This document shows, piece after piece, positions 1 to 6,104 of a stretch of 11,996 bases of DNA. The notes under the pieces are model-generated. The model did not search any database. It was given only the letters and a program-made list of their open reading frames with translations, and was not told the DNA's origin. Source of the DNA: an uncultured Clostridia bacterium (lineage in GTDB: Bacteria; Bacillota; Clostridia; Christensenellales; UBA1242). The DNA lies in the NCBI GenBank assembly GCA_946487985.1, contig CAMLUY010000018.1:1-11996 (forward strand), read 5' to 3'. A program made the position numbers and the translations under genes. The first letter of the stretch is position 1. Each line of letters starts with the position of its first letter.

Positions 1-40
1 GACGAAATCTGTTTTGATAAACCATACAAAAATGTTTATT

Positions 41-77
41 GAAAAAAATAAAGCACTCAATTTTTTAACTGAGAGCT
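41..77 (-). terminator. Rho-independent terminator after the surface-protein pair
   Basis: On the minus strand, arms at 67-77 and 52-62 form an 11-pair stem with one T-T mismatch and one G-T pair around an AAAA loop. A tract containing seven consecutive T residues (complement of 42-48) follows. It lies 17 bases past the stop codon of the short surface protein, so it probably ends that transcript. Confidence 0.8.
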
Positions 78-93
78 TGCTTTTTGTAAATGA

Positions 94-642
94 TTAAGGT
101 TCACGAATAGTTATTGTGATATTTGACATCGAGAAAGTCTTGTTTGTTGTAACATTTATCATAAGTATAATTGTACCGCTGAGTGGAGTGCTGTCAGAAA
201 GTTCATCAGGTGGAACAGTTGGAGCCGCAATATACTGACTGCCATCAATAAGCTCAAAGCTGACACCCTGAACTGGCGAATTAGTCCAAGCGGCTTCGGC
301 AACATAATTTGAAGAAGTATCATCTACAAGAAGGTTTATTACATCAAAATAAATTGCAATTGTACCTGTCGAATTATTAGAAGATTGGACTGTTGTCAAA
401 TCTACGTGAAACTCATCATTGATAAATCCGTCTGTGAAGCCAGGAACTGTTTGCTGCTTTTCTGAAAAGTCTTGTTGAACGCGAACATCACGAACATAAA
501 GCGATTGGTCATCTACAACAAATACTATACTACCATCAATTAAGACTTTTTCTTTTGTTGCAGCCATAACACCTACAATGACTGCACAAATCAGAACAAC
601 TGCCAAAGAAAGGCATGTAAACAGTTTTAATTTTATGCTCAA
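94..642 (-). CDS. Exported/membrane-anchored protein, short paralogue of the adjacent LRR protein
   Basis: This 182-residue protein of unknown function has a short basic start, then a strongly hydrophobic segment at about residues 8-28 ending VMAAT, then a polar, probably beta-rich domain to the C-terminus. It is colinear with residues 1-183 of the neighbouring leucine-rich-repeat protein. Shared blocks include TVPGF, GFIN, SNY-AEA-WTN, VSFE, LSDSTPLSGTI and a final ITITIR-(E/D)-P. I place the start at a TTG at 642 rather than the GTG at 675. An AGGAGG site (651-656) sits 8 bases upstream of the TTG, and the resulting MSIKLK... aligns with MSLKAK... of the paralogue. The hydrophobic segment could be a signal peptide or a membrane anchor. 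Its layout recalls TasA/camelysin-type proteins, but that is a structural guess, not a recognised match. It is probably co-transcribed with the LRR gene 69 bases upstream. Confidence 0.75.
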   Translation of the reverse strand: MSIKLKLFTCLSLAVVLICAVIVGVMAATKEKVLIDGSIVFVVDDQSLYVRDVRVQQDFSEKQQTVPGFTDGFINDEFHVDLTTVQSSNNSTGTIAIYFDVINLLVDDTSSNYVAEAAWTNSPVQGVSFELIDGSQYIAAPTVPPDELSDSTPLSGTIILMINVTTNKTFSMSNITITIREP

Positions 643-699
643 TTTCGCACCCTCCTCTTTTTTAATAATTTTCACTAAGATTTGAATTTCCTTTTCTTT

Positions 700-721
700 G
701 TTATGCGGTAGTTATGCGGTA
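700..721. repeat. Perfect 11-bp tandem duplication at the LRR gene stop codon
   Basis: The unit GTTATGCGGTA occurs twice head to tail (700-710 and 711-721). On the minus strand the first copy supplies the last codons and the TAA stop of the LRR protein, and the second lies just after the stop. It looks like a small slippage duplication that would not have altered the protein. Confidence 0.85.
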
Positions 722-1884
722 AATTTTTTGTAACCGCTCATTTGCGCCCCCGATGAATCAATGGTAAAAGGAAATGTGCTCGGCAGCATTTGCAATATAT
801 TTGATTTAACATAGACAGTCGTGGCATTGGCTGTTAGACCAGTGGGGTCAGTGCTTGATAGATTTGAAATTACAGACGGACTGTCAATATACACTGTTGT
901 CAAAGAAGAACAAAGAGCAAATGCGTTCGTGCCGATGGATGTTACGCTTTCAGGAATTATAATTTCAGAGAGGTTGTAACACTCCATAAACGCTTGGCTG
1001 CCGATTGATTTTACACCATATGGTATATTAATTTCAGATATTGAACTGTTCTGGAATGCGCCATTACCAATAGTTGTAATGCTTGATGGCAGCACGACAA
1101 TATCTGCTGCACTGAACCCATCAAAAGCATTGTTACCAATAGTTGTAACCAAATAGTCCCCGCCCTCGACAACTGAGCCATCTTTAAGTGAAATTGAACT
1201 TGGCAAAATAATGCGTGAGCGAGTTGAGCCTGATGTGCTGTCTTCAACATAATCTGTAAAGAGGCCAGTGTAACTTGTAACCGTAGCAGTCTTTGCAGCC
1301 TCATTTGTCGAGAAATTTGCTACATCGATAATCTGTGGGTCTCGAATAGTTATTGTAATATCGGAAAGATCAAAGCTATCCCCAGAAAAAAGGTTGACTT
1401 CAAGCATTATAGTACCGCTAAGCGGCGTTGAATCGCTTAGGTTATCAGATGAAACCGTTGCAGCTGCAATATATTTGCTGCTTTCTCGAATTTCAAAAGA
1501 TACATCTTCAACTGAGCCATTCGTCCATGATGCCTCAGCGATATAATTTGAGGCTTGACCTTGCACGGTGAAATTAATAATATCAAAGTAGAGTAAAAAG
1601 CTTCCTGCCGAATTGGTATCTATTGAAGCTTTTGACAAATCAAGCTGATATTCACCATTTATGAATCCTTTGATAAATCCAGGCACTGTTTTTGGCGTAT
1701 CAGACATCCCTTGTTGCAAGCGCACATCATTAATATAAAGATTTTTATCGTTAATAACAAAATTGATATTTCCTTTCATTGAAATCTTTTGTTGATTAGT
1801 TGCGGCAAGTACACCTACAACAAGCAGACCAACAACAAGCACTATTATCGCAACAAACGAAACTATTTTGGCTTTTAGACTCAT
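712..1884 (-). CDS. Surface protein with BspA-like leucine-rich repeats
   Basis: A 390-residue protein. Residues 1-6 are short and basic, and about 7-28 form a strongly hydrophobic signal or anchor segment ending GVLAAT. Residues 30-183 form a domain shared with the downstream short paralogue. From about 245 to 335 there are roughly four repeats of the BspA/LRR_5 type, with the recurring pattern (V/I)xxIGxxAFxxxxxLxxIxIPxSV; TIGNGAF, SIGSQAF and SIGTNAF are clear examples. BspA-like repeats usually occur in cell-surface proteins that bind hosts, other cells or matrix, so an exported adhesin-like role is an inference. No LPXTG sorting signal or C-terminal membrane segment is visible, so any anchoring would be through the N-terminal helix. 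The ATG start is supported by an AAAGGGGG site 7 bases upstream, and a promoter is visible about 100 bases upstream. The 26 residues before the first repeat are not recognised. Confidence 0.85.
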   Translation of the reverse strand: MSLKAKIVSFVAIIVLVVGLLVVGVLAATNQQKISMKGNINFVINDKNLYINDVRLQQGMSDTPKTVPGFIKGFINGEYQLDLSKASIDTNSAGSFLLYFDIINFTVQGQASNYIAEASWTNGSVEDVSFEIRESSKYIAAATVSSDNLSDSTPLSGTIMLEVNLFSGDSFDLSDITITIRDPQIIDVANFSTNEAAKTATVTSYTGLFTDYVEDSTSGSTRSRIILPSSISLKDGSVVEGGDYLVTTIGNNAFDGFSAADIVVLPSSITTIGNGAFQNSSISEINIPYGVKSIGSQAFMECYNLSEIIIPESVTSIGTNAFALCSSLTTVYIDSPSVISNLSSTDPTGLTANATTVYVKSNILQMLPSTFPFTIDSSGAQMSGYKKFTA

Positions 1885-1978
1885 TTATGTACCCCCTTTC
1901 AACTTAAATTTTATTCATTTATCATTATATTATCACGATTTTATCAATACCAGCTAATGCAAACCATATTCTTTATTT

Positions 1979-2008
1979 ATTCTAACCCGATTGACGCTTT
2001 TTTGTCAA
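1979..2008 (-). promoter_or_regulatory. Probable sigma-A promoter of the surface-protein pair
   Basis: On the minus strand a perfect -35 TTGACA (2003-2008) is followed after 18 bases by TAGAAT (1979-1984). The leader to the LRR protein start would be about 90 bases. The -35 box is half of a small inverted repeat, TTGAC-N8-GTCAA, which might be an operator. A second TATAAT lies nearer the gene at about 1926-1931 but has no good -35 box. Confidence 0.55.
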
Positions 2009-2083
2009 CCTTTTTGCCAGAATTTGCTTTAAAATTCATAAATTTCAGATATTTTAATAAAATTCATACAAAACAACAAAAAT

Positions 2084-2107
2084 AAAAAACCAGCCACGAA
2101 AGCTGGT
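2084..2107 (-). terminator. Terminator of the RNase P RNA gene
   Basis: On the minus strand ACCAGC and GCTGGT (2102-2107 and 2089-2094) form a 6-pair hairpin with a 7-base loop, followed by a T-rich tail (complement of 2084-2089 and beyond). It starts two bases after the P1 helix of the RNA ends. Confidence 0.85.
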
Positions 2108-2108
2108 C

Positions 2109-2435
2109 AGTCATGCTGTAAGCCGAGTTCTGTATTTGGCAATCATCTATCTCGACATATTGTTGCCAATATGCTCAAGCGGTTCGTTCGGGACGTGAGA
2201 GAACAAGCACGTTTGTCCCTTTGACCTTGCATCAGGTGGAGTTTACAGAGCCTCAATCGTCTCCGATTGAGCGGTGGTCTCTTACACCGCCTTTCCATCC
2301 TTACCCAGGCTTGCTGGGCGGTTTATTTCTGTTGCACTATTCCTAGAGTCGCCTCCGCCGACCGTTAATCGGCACCCAGTTCTCTTGATGCTCGGACTTT
2401 CCTCATCATTTTATGACGCGATTGCCTGCATAACT
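2109..2435 (-). ncRNA. rnpB: RNase P RNA, catalytic subunit of the tRNA 5'-processing enzyme
   Basis: Catalytic RNA that removes 5' leaders from precursor tRNAs with the RnpA protein. Read on the minus strand it carries the conserved core elements: GAGGAAAGTCCG near the 5' end (2393-2404), GTAAGAGACCACCG in the middle (about 2269-2284) and ACAGAACTCGGCTTAC at the 3' end (2118-2133). The ends are set by pairing. AGTTATGC (2428-2435) pairs with GCATGACT (2109-2116) as P1, with one G-T pair, and GGCAATC pairs with GATTGCC as P2. The predicted transcription start of the upstream promoter falls on the first P1 base. The overall order of elements resembles the ancestral type A rather than the Bacillus type B RNA, but I have not folded it fully. 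An apparent plus-strand reading frame here is only the antisense of this RNA. Confidence 0.96.
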
Positions 2436-2441
2436 ATGCTT

Positions 2442-2470
2442 ATTTTACCACAAACACAAAGATTTGTCAA
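2442..2470 (-). promoter_or_regulatory. Strong sigma-A promoter of rnpB
   Basis: On the minus strand, TTGACA (2465-2470), a 17-base spacer and TAAAAT (2442-2447). Standard spacing puts the transcription start at about 2435, exactly at the start of the P1 helix. The -35 box lies 9 bases after the stop codon of the preceding protein gene. Confidence 0.85.
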
Positions 2471-2479
2471 GAGTTTGAC

Positions 2480-3847
2480 CTAGCCTACTGTAAACAGCAC
2501 TTTGACTTTGTTTGTCTTTTTATCTGGACAAAAAGCTTTCAAAATGCCGTCTTGTGAAATTTTTATGGCTATGCCATATTTTGACAATGTTGTCGCTGCT
2601 GCCAGTCGTCCACCGCCTTCACTGCCAGCTTCTATTTTTAATATTGCGCCAACTGCAATTATCTTGCCATCACTGTCAATCACAGTCGCACCGTCCATAC
2701 TTACAAGTTCAAGGCGAAGTTTGCGGCTTAGTTCATGGAATGGTCTGCCCGCAATGATCTTGCGCAGGCATTCTGATTTTATGCAATGCTGCTGGGTAAG
2801 AAAGGTTTGATAAGGCACATTATACGTTGCCTCAACAAAAGCCAGGCTTTGAAGATTGTAAAGCTTGCCCGCATTTTCAATTTCTTGTCGTTTTTTTATT
2901 TCAAAATACTCTTCGTCAAGAATGTCATGTGCGTTGATATGAACAAGAGCCTGCTCTGCTTTGTCTTTGCTTAAATAAACAATACAGCCGCCGCTGTACG
3001 CAAATGAAGTATCAAGAGCGGTATGATAAATTGAGCGGCGAATATCTTTGAGTGAATAGTTGCCGCGATATGATAGAAGCTGCACAACTTCTTCATGAGA
3101 GTAGATATTCCACCCGCCAAGCCTTTTGGCAAAAAGAAGCTCTCTGTTTTTGAATATCAGAAAATCGCTGTTTTTAGTCAAAACCAAGCCTATTCTTTTT
3201 TCGTTGCAATATCTTGCGACCATCTCATATTCATATGGCGAAGTGCATGGCAATTTTTTCACTCTGTTCATTTGGGTGTAGCCAAGCAAATTCCCCTTTC
3301 TGTCAAATTCGATATAGGAGCCGATTCCATCTGAAAGAAGCGCAAAAAAGTCTTTGTCCATAATTTCGGTATATGAAAGCGCCTCAGGCTGGTCTGAAAT
3401 GTCAATACTGGTATTGATGATAATGCCTATCGCAATTTTTTTGCCTTCGTATGTTCTGACTGCCCATTTTTCAAGCTCTGTGAGAATGCCAAACATAACG
3501 GTTGCCGTTTCAGGTTCGCTGATGCTTGCACAAATAGATTTTTCAATAGCGTTATTTTGCAGAACTGAAAGATAGCTTTCGTCATCAAGTTGAAGAGATG
3601 AAATTTTGTCAAATTCGTTTAAAATAGACTTTAAAAGGTTGACTTCAAAGCTTTGAAAAGGCTGTCCGCGTTTTAATATCAATCTGTATTCGTCTGCTTT
3701 TGAAGGTTTGATGAGAAGTGAGTTGCGCTTACCAAACGCAACCTCGCTGTCACGAAGCGATGACTCCTCTTCGCCATCAATGTATGACCCAGTGAAAAGC
3801 GGCAATATCAATTTATTGACGATTTTATAGAATTCATTTTTTTTCAT
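2480..3847 (-). CDS. DisA-like diadenylate cyclase (DAC) domain protein with unusual active-site motif
   Basis: A 455-residue protein. The C-terminal part, about residues 265-440, resembles the DAC domain that makes cyclic di-AMP from two ATP. It has a helix and strand SIYHTALDTSFAYSGGCIVY like the start of DAC domains, then LELVSMDGATVIDSDGKIIA containing the DGA motif at 385-387. Where canonical enzymes have GTRHRAA, this protein has GGGRLAAA at about 411-418, followed by LSKYGIAIKISQDG, which fits the usual downstream LS...A-x-x-I/V-S pattern. The N-terminal 250 residues are not recognised and show no membrane helices, so a cytosolic sensor or regulatory domain is an inference. It is not CdaA, which has N-terminal transmembrane helices, nor DisA, which has helix-hairpin-helix domains after the DAC domain. 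Whether it synthesises c-di-AMP, another nucleotide, or only binds one is open. ATG start, with GGTGG close upstream and AAGGA about 10 bases upstream. Confidence 0.7.
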   Translation of the reverse strand: MKKNEFYKIVNKLILPLFTGSYIDGEEESSLRDSEVAFGKRNSLLIKPSKADEYRLILKRGQPFQSFEVNLLKSILNEFDKISSLQLDDESYLSVLQNNAIEKSICASISEPETATVMFGILTELEKWAVRTYEGKKIAIGIIINTSIDISDQPEALSYTEIMDKDFFALLSDGIGSYIEFDRKGNLLGYTQMNRVKKLPCTSPYEYEMVARYCNEKRIGLVLTKNSDFLIFKNRELLFAKRLGGWNIYSHEEVVQLLSYRGNYSLKDIRRSIYHTALDTSFAYSGGCIVYLSKDKAEQALVHINAHDILDEEYFEIKKRQEIENAGKLYNLQSLAFVEATYNVPYQTFLTQQHCIKSECLRKIIAGRPFHELSRKLRLELVSMDGATVIDSDGKIIAVGAILKIEAGSEGGGRLAAATTLSKYGIAIKISQDGILKAFCPDKKTNKVKVLFTVG

Positions 3848-3882
3848 GTTCCACCCGTCCTTGGTTGCAAAATGTCAAGAAA

Positions 3883-3917
3883 ATTATATAATTAAAGGCT
3901 AATCTTTGAGTGATTAG
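3883..3917 (-). promoter_or_regulatory. Possible promoter with inverted repeat in place of a -35 box
   Basis: On the minus strand a TATAAT (3883-3888) lies about 35 bases before the DAC-like gene, with no good -35 box at 16-18 bases. In that position is an inverted repeat CTAATC-N7-GATTAG (3899-3917), a candidate binding site for an activator or repressor. There is no T tract after it, so it is not a terminator. Confidence 0.35.
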
Positions 3918-3941
3918 ACATGCTTCAAATCAAAAAACATA

Positions 3942-3959
3942 CAAAAACAAGAGTCTTGT
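3942..3959 (-). terminator. Weak terminator after the sigma factor gene
   Basis: On the minus strand ACAAG-ACT-CTTGT (3947-3959) is a 5-pair hairpin followed by TTTTTGTATGTTTTTT. The stem is short, so termination may be partial. Confidence 0.4.
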
Positions 3960-4016
3960 ATAATTAAAGTATATATTTTTTTTCTAAATTTACAAATAAT
4001 TTTTAAAAAAAATTTA

Positions 4017-4727
4017 TTATTTTTTTACGATTTCTTCTTTTTTGCCAAGATTTTTTTGTAAAATGCCCAGCACTTTTGACTCTATACGCGAAATATATGA
4101 CCGCGAAATATGAAAAATATCCGCGACCTCTTTCTGCGTTTTTAATTCATAACCACAAATTCCATACCTATATTTGATGATTTCTTGCTCCATTGGAGAA
4201 AGCAAATCTTCCATAGCTGTAATGACATCTTGCATCAAACATCCTGTTTCTACTTGATGAAAGACCTCTTCTTCGTCAACCGCAGGTATGAGGTTTGCAA
4301 GCTCCATTTCATCACTATCAGCTTTGGGTGAAAGGACACTGTTGAGTGAAACAACATCACGGTGTTTTTTGTTTGCTCGAATAAGCATCAAAATTTCATT
4401 TTCAATACATCGCGACGCATATGTGGAAAGCAGCACTCCTTTATTATTGTCAAAGCTGTCAACCGCTTTAATCAGGCCTATTGTACCAACTGAAATGAGG
4501 TCATCTGCTTCAAGCGAGTTTGAATACTTTTTTACAATATGCGCGACAAGGCGAAGGTTATGGTTTATCAGCACCTCTCTTGCCTGTTCATCACCATTGG
4601 CGAGCTTTTCAATCCACTTTTGTTCCTCTTCTTTGGTAAGCGGCTCAGGAAAACCCTGTATGCTGCTCACAAAGGACGTGAAACAGCAAATCTTGCTGAT
4701 GAACTTGGCAAAACTTTCATAAACCAT
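4017..4727 (-). CDS. sigK: Sporulation-type sigma factor, pro-sigma-K-like
   Basis: A 236-residue sigma-70 family protein. It directs RNA polymerase to a subset of promoters; sigma-K of Bacillus and Clostridium is the late mother-cell sporulation factor. Region 2 (about residues 42-125) contains NHNLRLVAHIVKKYSN, DDLISVGTIGLIKAVDSF and STYASRCIENEILM, all very close to sigma-K/E. Region 4 (about 170-225) ends with a helix-turn-helix TQKEVADIFHISRSYISRIE. Residues 1-25 are hydrophobic and precede GFPEPLT, matching the place of the sigma-K pro-sequence that is cleaved during sporulation. A longer reading frame begins with a TTG 25 codons upstream, but it has no ribosome binding site. The ATG at 4727 has AGGGGG 7 bases upstream and gives the family-like MV...F start. 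The gene is intact, not split by a skin element. Sigma-E is the alternative, but its longer pro-sequence and usual spoIIGA neighbour are missing. Confidence 0.85.
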   Translation of the reverse strand: MVYESFAKFISKICCFTSFVSSIQGFPEPLTKEEEQKWIEKLANGDEQAREVLINHNLRLVAHIVKKYSNSLEADDLISVGTIGLIKAVDSFDNNKGVLLSTYASRCIENEILMLIRANKKHRDVVSLNSVLSPKADSDEMELANLIPAVDEEEVFHQVETGCLMQDVITAMEDLLSPMEQEIIKYRYGICGYELKTQKEVADIFHISRSYISRIESKVLGILQKNLGKKEEIVKK

Positions 4728-4757
4728 ACACCTGCCCCCTATTGCGAATCTTTCACA

Positions 4758-4787
4758 ATAGTATTTGTATATGTTGAAAGTTGTCGA
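4758..4787 (-). promoter_or_regulatory. Tentative promoter of the sigma factor gene
   Basis: On the minus strand TCGACA (4782-4787), an 18-base spacer and TACTAT (4758-4763), giving a leader of about 25 bases. A nearby CATATACAAAT recalls the -10 region of sporulation sigma factors (sigma-E type), but no exact consensus is met, so the class of promoter is unclear. Confidence 0.35.
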
Positions 4788-4804
4788 ATTTTGCTTGTAC
4801 AATC

Positions 4805-4841
4805 AAAATAAAAGCAACCAGTTTGATTTTTGACTGGTTGC
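4805..4841 (-). terminator. Terminator closing the plsX-to-ftsY cluster
   Basis: On the minus strand GCAACCAGT (4833-4841) pairs with ACTGGTTGC (4814-4822) in a 9-pair stem with a 10-base loop, followed by TTTTATTTT. It lies about 80 bases past the FakA-like gene and just before the sigma factor leader, so it separates the two units. Confidence 0.85.
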
Positions 4842-4866
4842 ACGCGGGCTTTTTTCTTTATTCAAT

Positions 4867-4892
4867 AAAAAAGTTTGCCATAGAGTTATGGC
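4867..4892 (-). terminator. Possible weaker terminator upstream of the main one
   Basis: On the minus strand GCCATA-ACTC-TATGGC (4877-4892) forms a 6-pair tetraloop hairpin, followed after AAAC by six T residues. The offset T tract makes it weaker than the hairpin at 4814-4841; the two may act in series. Confidence 0.4.
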
Positions 4893-4923
4893 TTAGCTTA
4901 ATTTGTTTTCAAGCGGTTTTTTA

Positions 4924-5193
4924 TTAGCCTTGCAAGCCTTTTGCTTGGCGCGGCATGTTTTCAACGACCACGTCATACACCTCGCCAAGAGTGCAGCAAT
5001 AGTCAATCACTTTGCCAGGCGTATTGGTATGAAAATGCAGCTTGATAAGCTCGTCATCGCCAACAACAAGAAGGCAATCCCCTTCAATATTTTTTGTGAT
5101 GTACTCTCTGATTGCGTCATCTGAAAGATTTTTCCCTTCAAGCAAAAGTTGGGTATCAAATGTATAGTTTATCTCTTCAAAATCCTCGTCCAT
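4924..5193 (-). CDS. Small protein resembling the middle domain of FakA/YloV (DAK-type fatty acid kinase)
   Basis: An 89-residue soluble protein. The stretch FDTQLLLEG, then GDCLLVVGDDELIKLHFHTN, then PGKVIDY and VENM closely follows the pattern found between the DAK2 kinase domain and the C-terminal domain of FakA/YloV proteins (GDSLLVVGDDDLIKVHVHT-x-xPGxVLxY...IENM). Full FakA is about 550 residues and phosphorylates fatty acids bound by FakB. No kinase domain is present here, so this is a stand-alone domain, not a kinase. It starts 12 bases after ftsY with an AGGAG site 6 bases before the ATG, and ends cleanly before terminators. It therefore looks like a real, co-transcribed gene rather than decay. 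The kinase domain is not visible in either flank, so a simple truncation in place is unlikely. Its function is unknown; regulation of lipid metabolism or partner binding is a guess. Confidence 0.65.
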   Translation of the reverse strand: MDEDFEEINYTFDTQLLLEGKNLSDDAIREYITKNIEGDCLLVVGDDELIKLHFHTNTPGKVIDYCCTLGEVYDVVVENMPRQAKGLQG

Positions 5194-5205
5194 TTTTTCT
5201 CCTTT

Positions 5206-6102
5206 TTAAAAAAGATTGTCGACAAACTCGTCATAGTCAAATTTTTCAAGGTCGTCAACGCCTTCACCCACTCCAATGAAAGCAATCGGCAGGTGATAGT
5301 CTTTTTCAATCGCGACTATTACCCCGCCCTTGGCCGTACCATCAAGCTTTGTAAGAACAATACCGTCAATCTTAACAAACTCATTAAAGGCATTTATCTG
5401 GTTGAGCGCGTTCTGCCCAGTCGTAGCATCAAGTACAATCAAATTATATCGGTGCGCTTCTGGATATTCGCGAGTAATTACTCTGTCGATTTTTTTCAGC
5501 TCTTCCATAAGATTTGTTTTTGTGTGAAGCCTGCCCGCTGTGTCAACAAGAAGCACATCAGTATTTTTCGCCTTTGCGCTGGAAATACCATCATAAACCA
5601 CAGCAGCAGCGTCTGCGCCCTCGGCATGTTTGATTATCCTTGTCTTTGTGCGCTCTGCCCATTCGTTTAGCTGATTTGACGCTGCCGCACGAAAGGTATC
5701 GCCTGCAACAAGTGTGACATCTTTTTTGATATTTTTGAAAAACTTTGAGAGTTTCCCAATCGTTGTCGTCTTGCCAACGCCGTTCACGCCAATTATGGTG
5801 ATTACAGCTGGATATTCAATATCAAACGGTTCAAGGGCTGCAAACTCCTCTTTAAGTATGGCTTTCAGCTCTTTTCGCACATCATCACCATTGCGCAGCT
5901 TGTTTTTTCGAGCACGAAGTCGAAGACTGTCAACAATATCCATGCTTGTCCGTACGCCAATGTCGCAGGAAATCAAAATATCTGTAAGTTCATCATAAAA
6001 ATCATCGTCAAGTTCGCCATGGCTGAGAAGCGCATCAATTTTACGTGAGAGCGCCTCTCTTGTCTTACGCAAGGCATTGCCTATCTTTTTAAAAATACCC
6101 AT
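5206..6102 (-). CDS. ftsY: Signal recognition particle receptor FtsY
   Basis: A 298-residue GTPase that docks the SRP-ribosome complex at the membrane for co-translational insertion of membrane proteins. It has an N domain at about residues 1-90 and a G domain from about 98. GVNGVGKTTT (105-114) is the P-loop, DTFRAAA (135-141) the SRP-family insertion motif, DTAGR (187-191) G3 and TKLDGTAKGG (251-260) G4. FIGVGEGVDDLEKFD (275-289) is the typical C-terminal motif. The long acidic N-terminal A domain of proteobacterial FtsY is absent, as in other Gram-positives, leaving an amphipathic start MGIFKKIGNALRK that may bind the membrane. It starts 2 bases after the smc stop, and its AGGAGG ribosome binding site lies inside the last codons of smc, so the two are translationally linked. 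Confidence 0.97.
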   Translation of the reverse strand: MGIFKKIGNALRKTREALSRKIDALLSHGELDDDFYDELTDILISCDIGVRTSMDIVDSLRLRARKNKLRNGDDVRKELKAILKEEFAALEPFDIEYPAVITIIGVNGVGKTTTIGKLSKFFKNIKKDVTLVAGDTFRAAASNQLNEWAERTKTRIIKHAEGADAAAVVYDGISSAKAKNTDVLLVDTAGRLHTKTNLMEELKKIDRVITREYPEAHRYNLIVLDATTGQNALNQINAFNEFVKIDGIVLTKLDGTAKGGVIVAIEKDYHLPIAFIGVGEGVDDLEKFDYDEFVDNLF

Positions 6103-6104
6103 TA

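Noticed and set aside
643..675. GTG start at 675 for the short surface protein
   Set aside because: The AGGAGG site lies inside this stretch and is correctly spaced for the TTG at 642, which also matches the paralogue.
1885..2083. Possible hidden gene in the 200-base spacer between the LRR gene and rnpB
   Set aside because: Only a promoter, an AT-rich leader and the rnpB T tract are visible; no open frame with a ribosome binding site is seen.
2274..2483. A 69-codon plus-strand open frame
   Set aside because: It is the antisense of the RNase P RNA and its promoter.
3850..3878. TTGACA at 3873-3878 on the minus strand, as a -35 box for the DAC-like gene
   Set aside because: At the correct distance the sequence is GGTGGA, part of the ribosome binding region, with no -10 box.
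4728..4802. N-terminal extension of the sigma factor from a TTG at 4802
   Set aside because: No ribosome binding site precedes it, and it overlaps the candidate promoter. The internal ATG has a good site and the family-like N-terminus.
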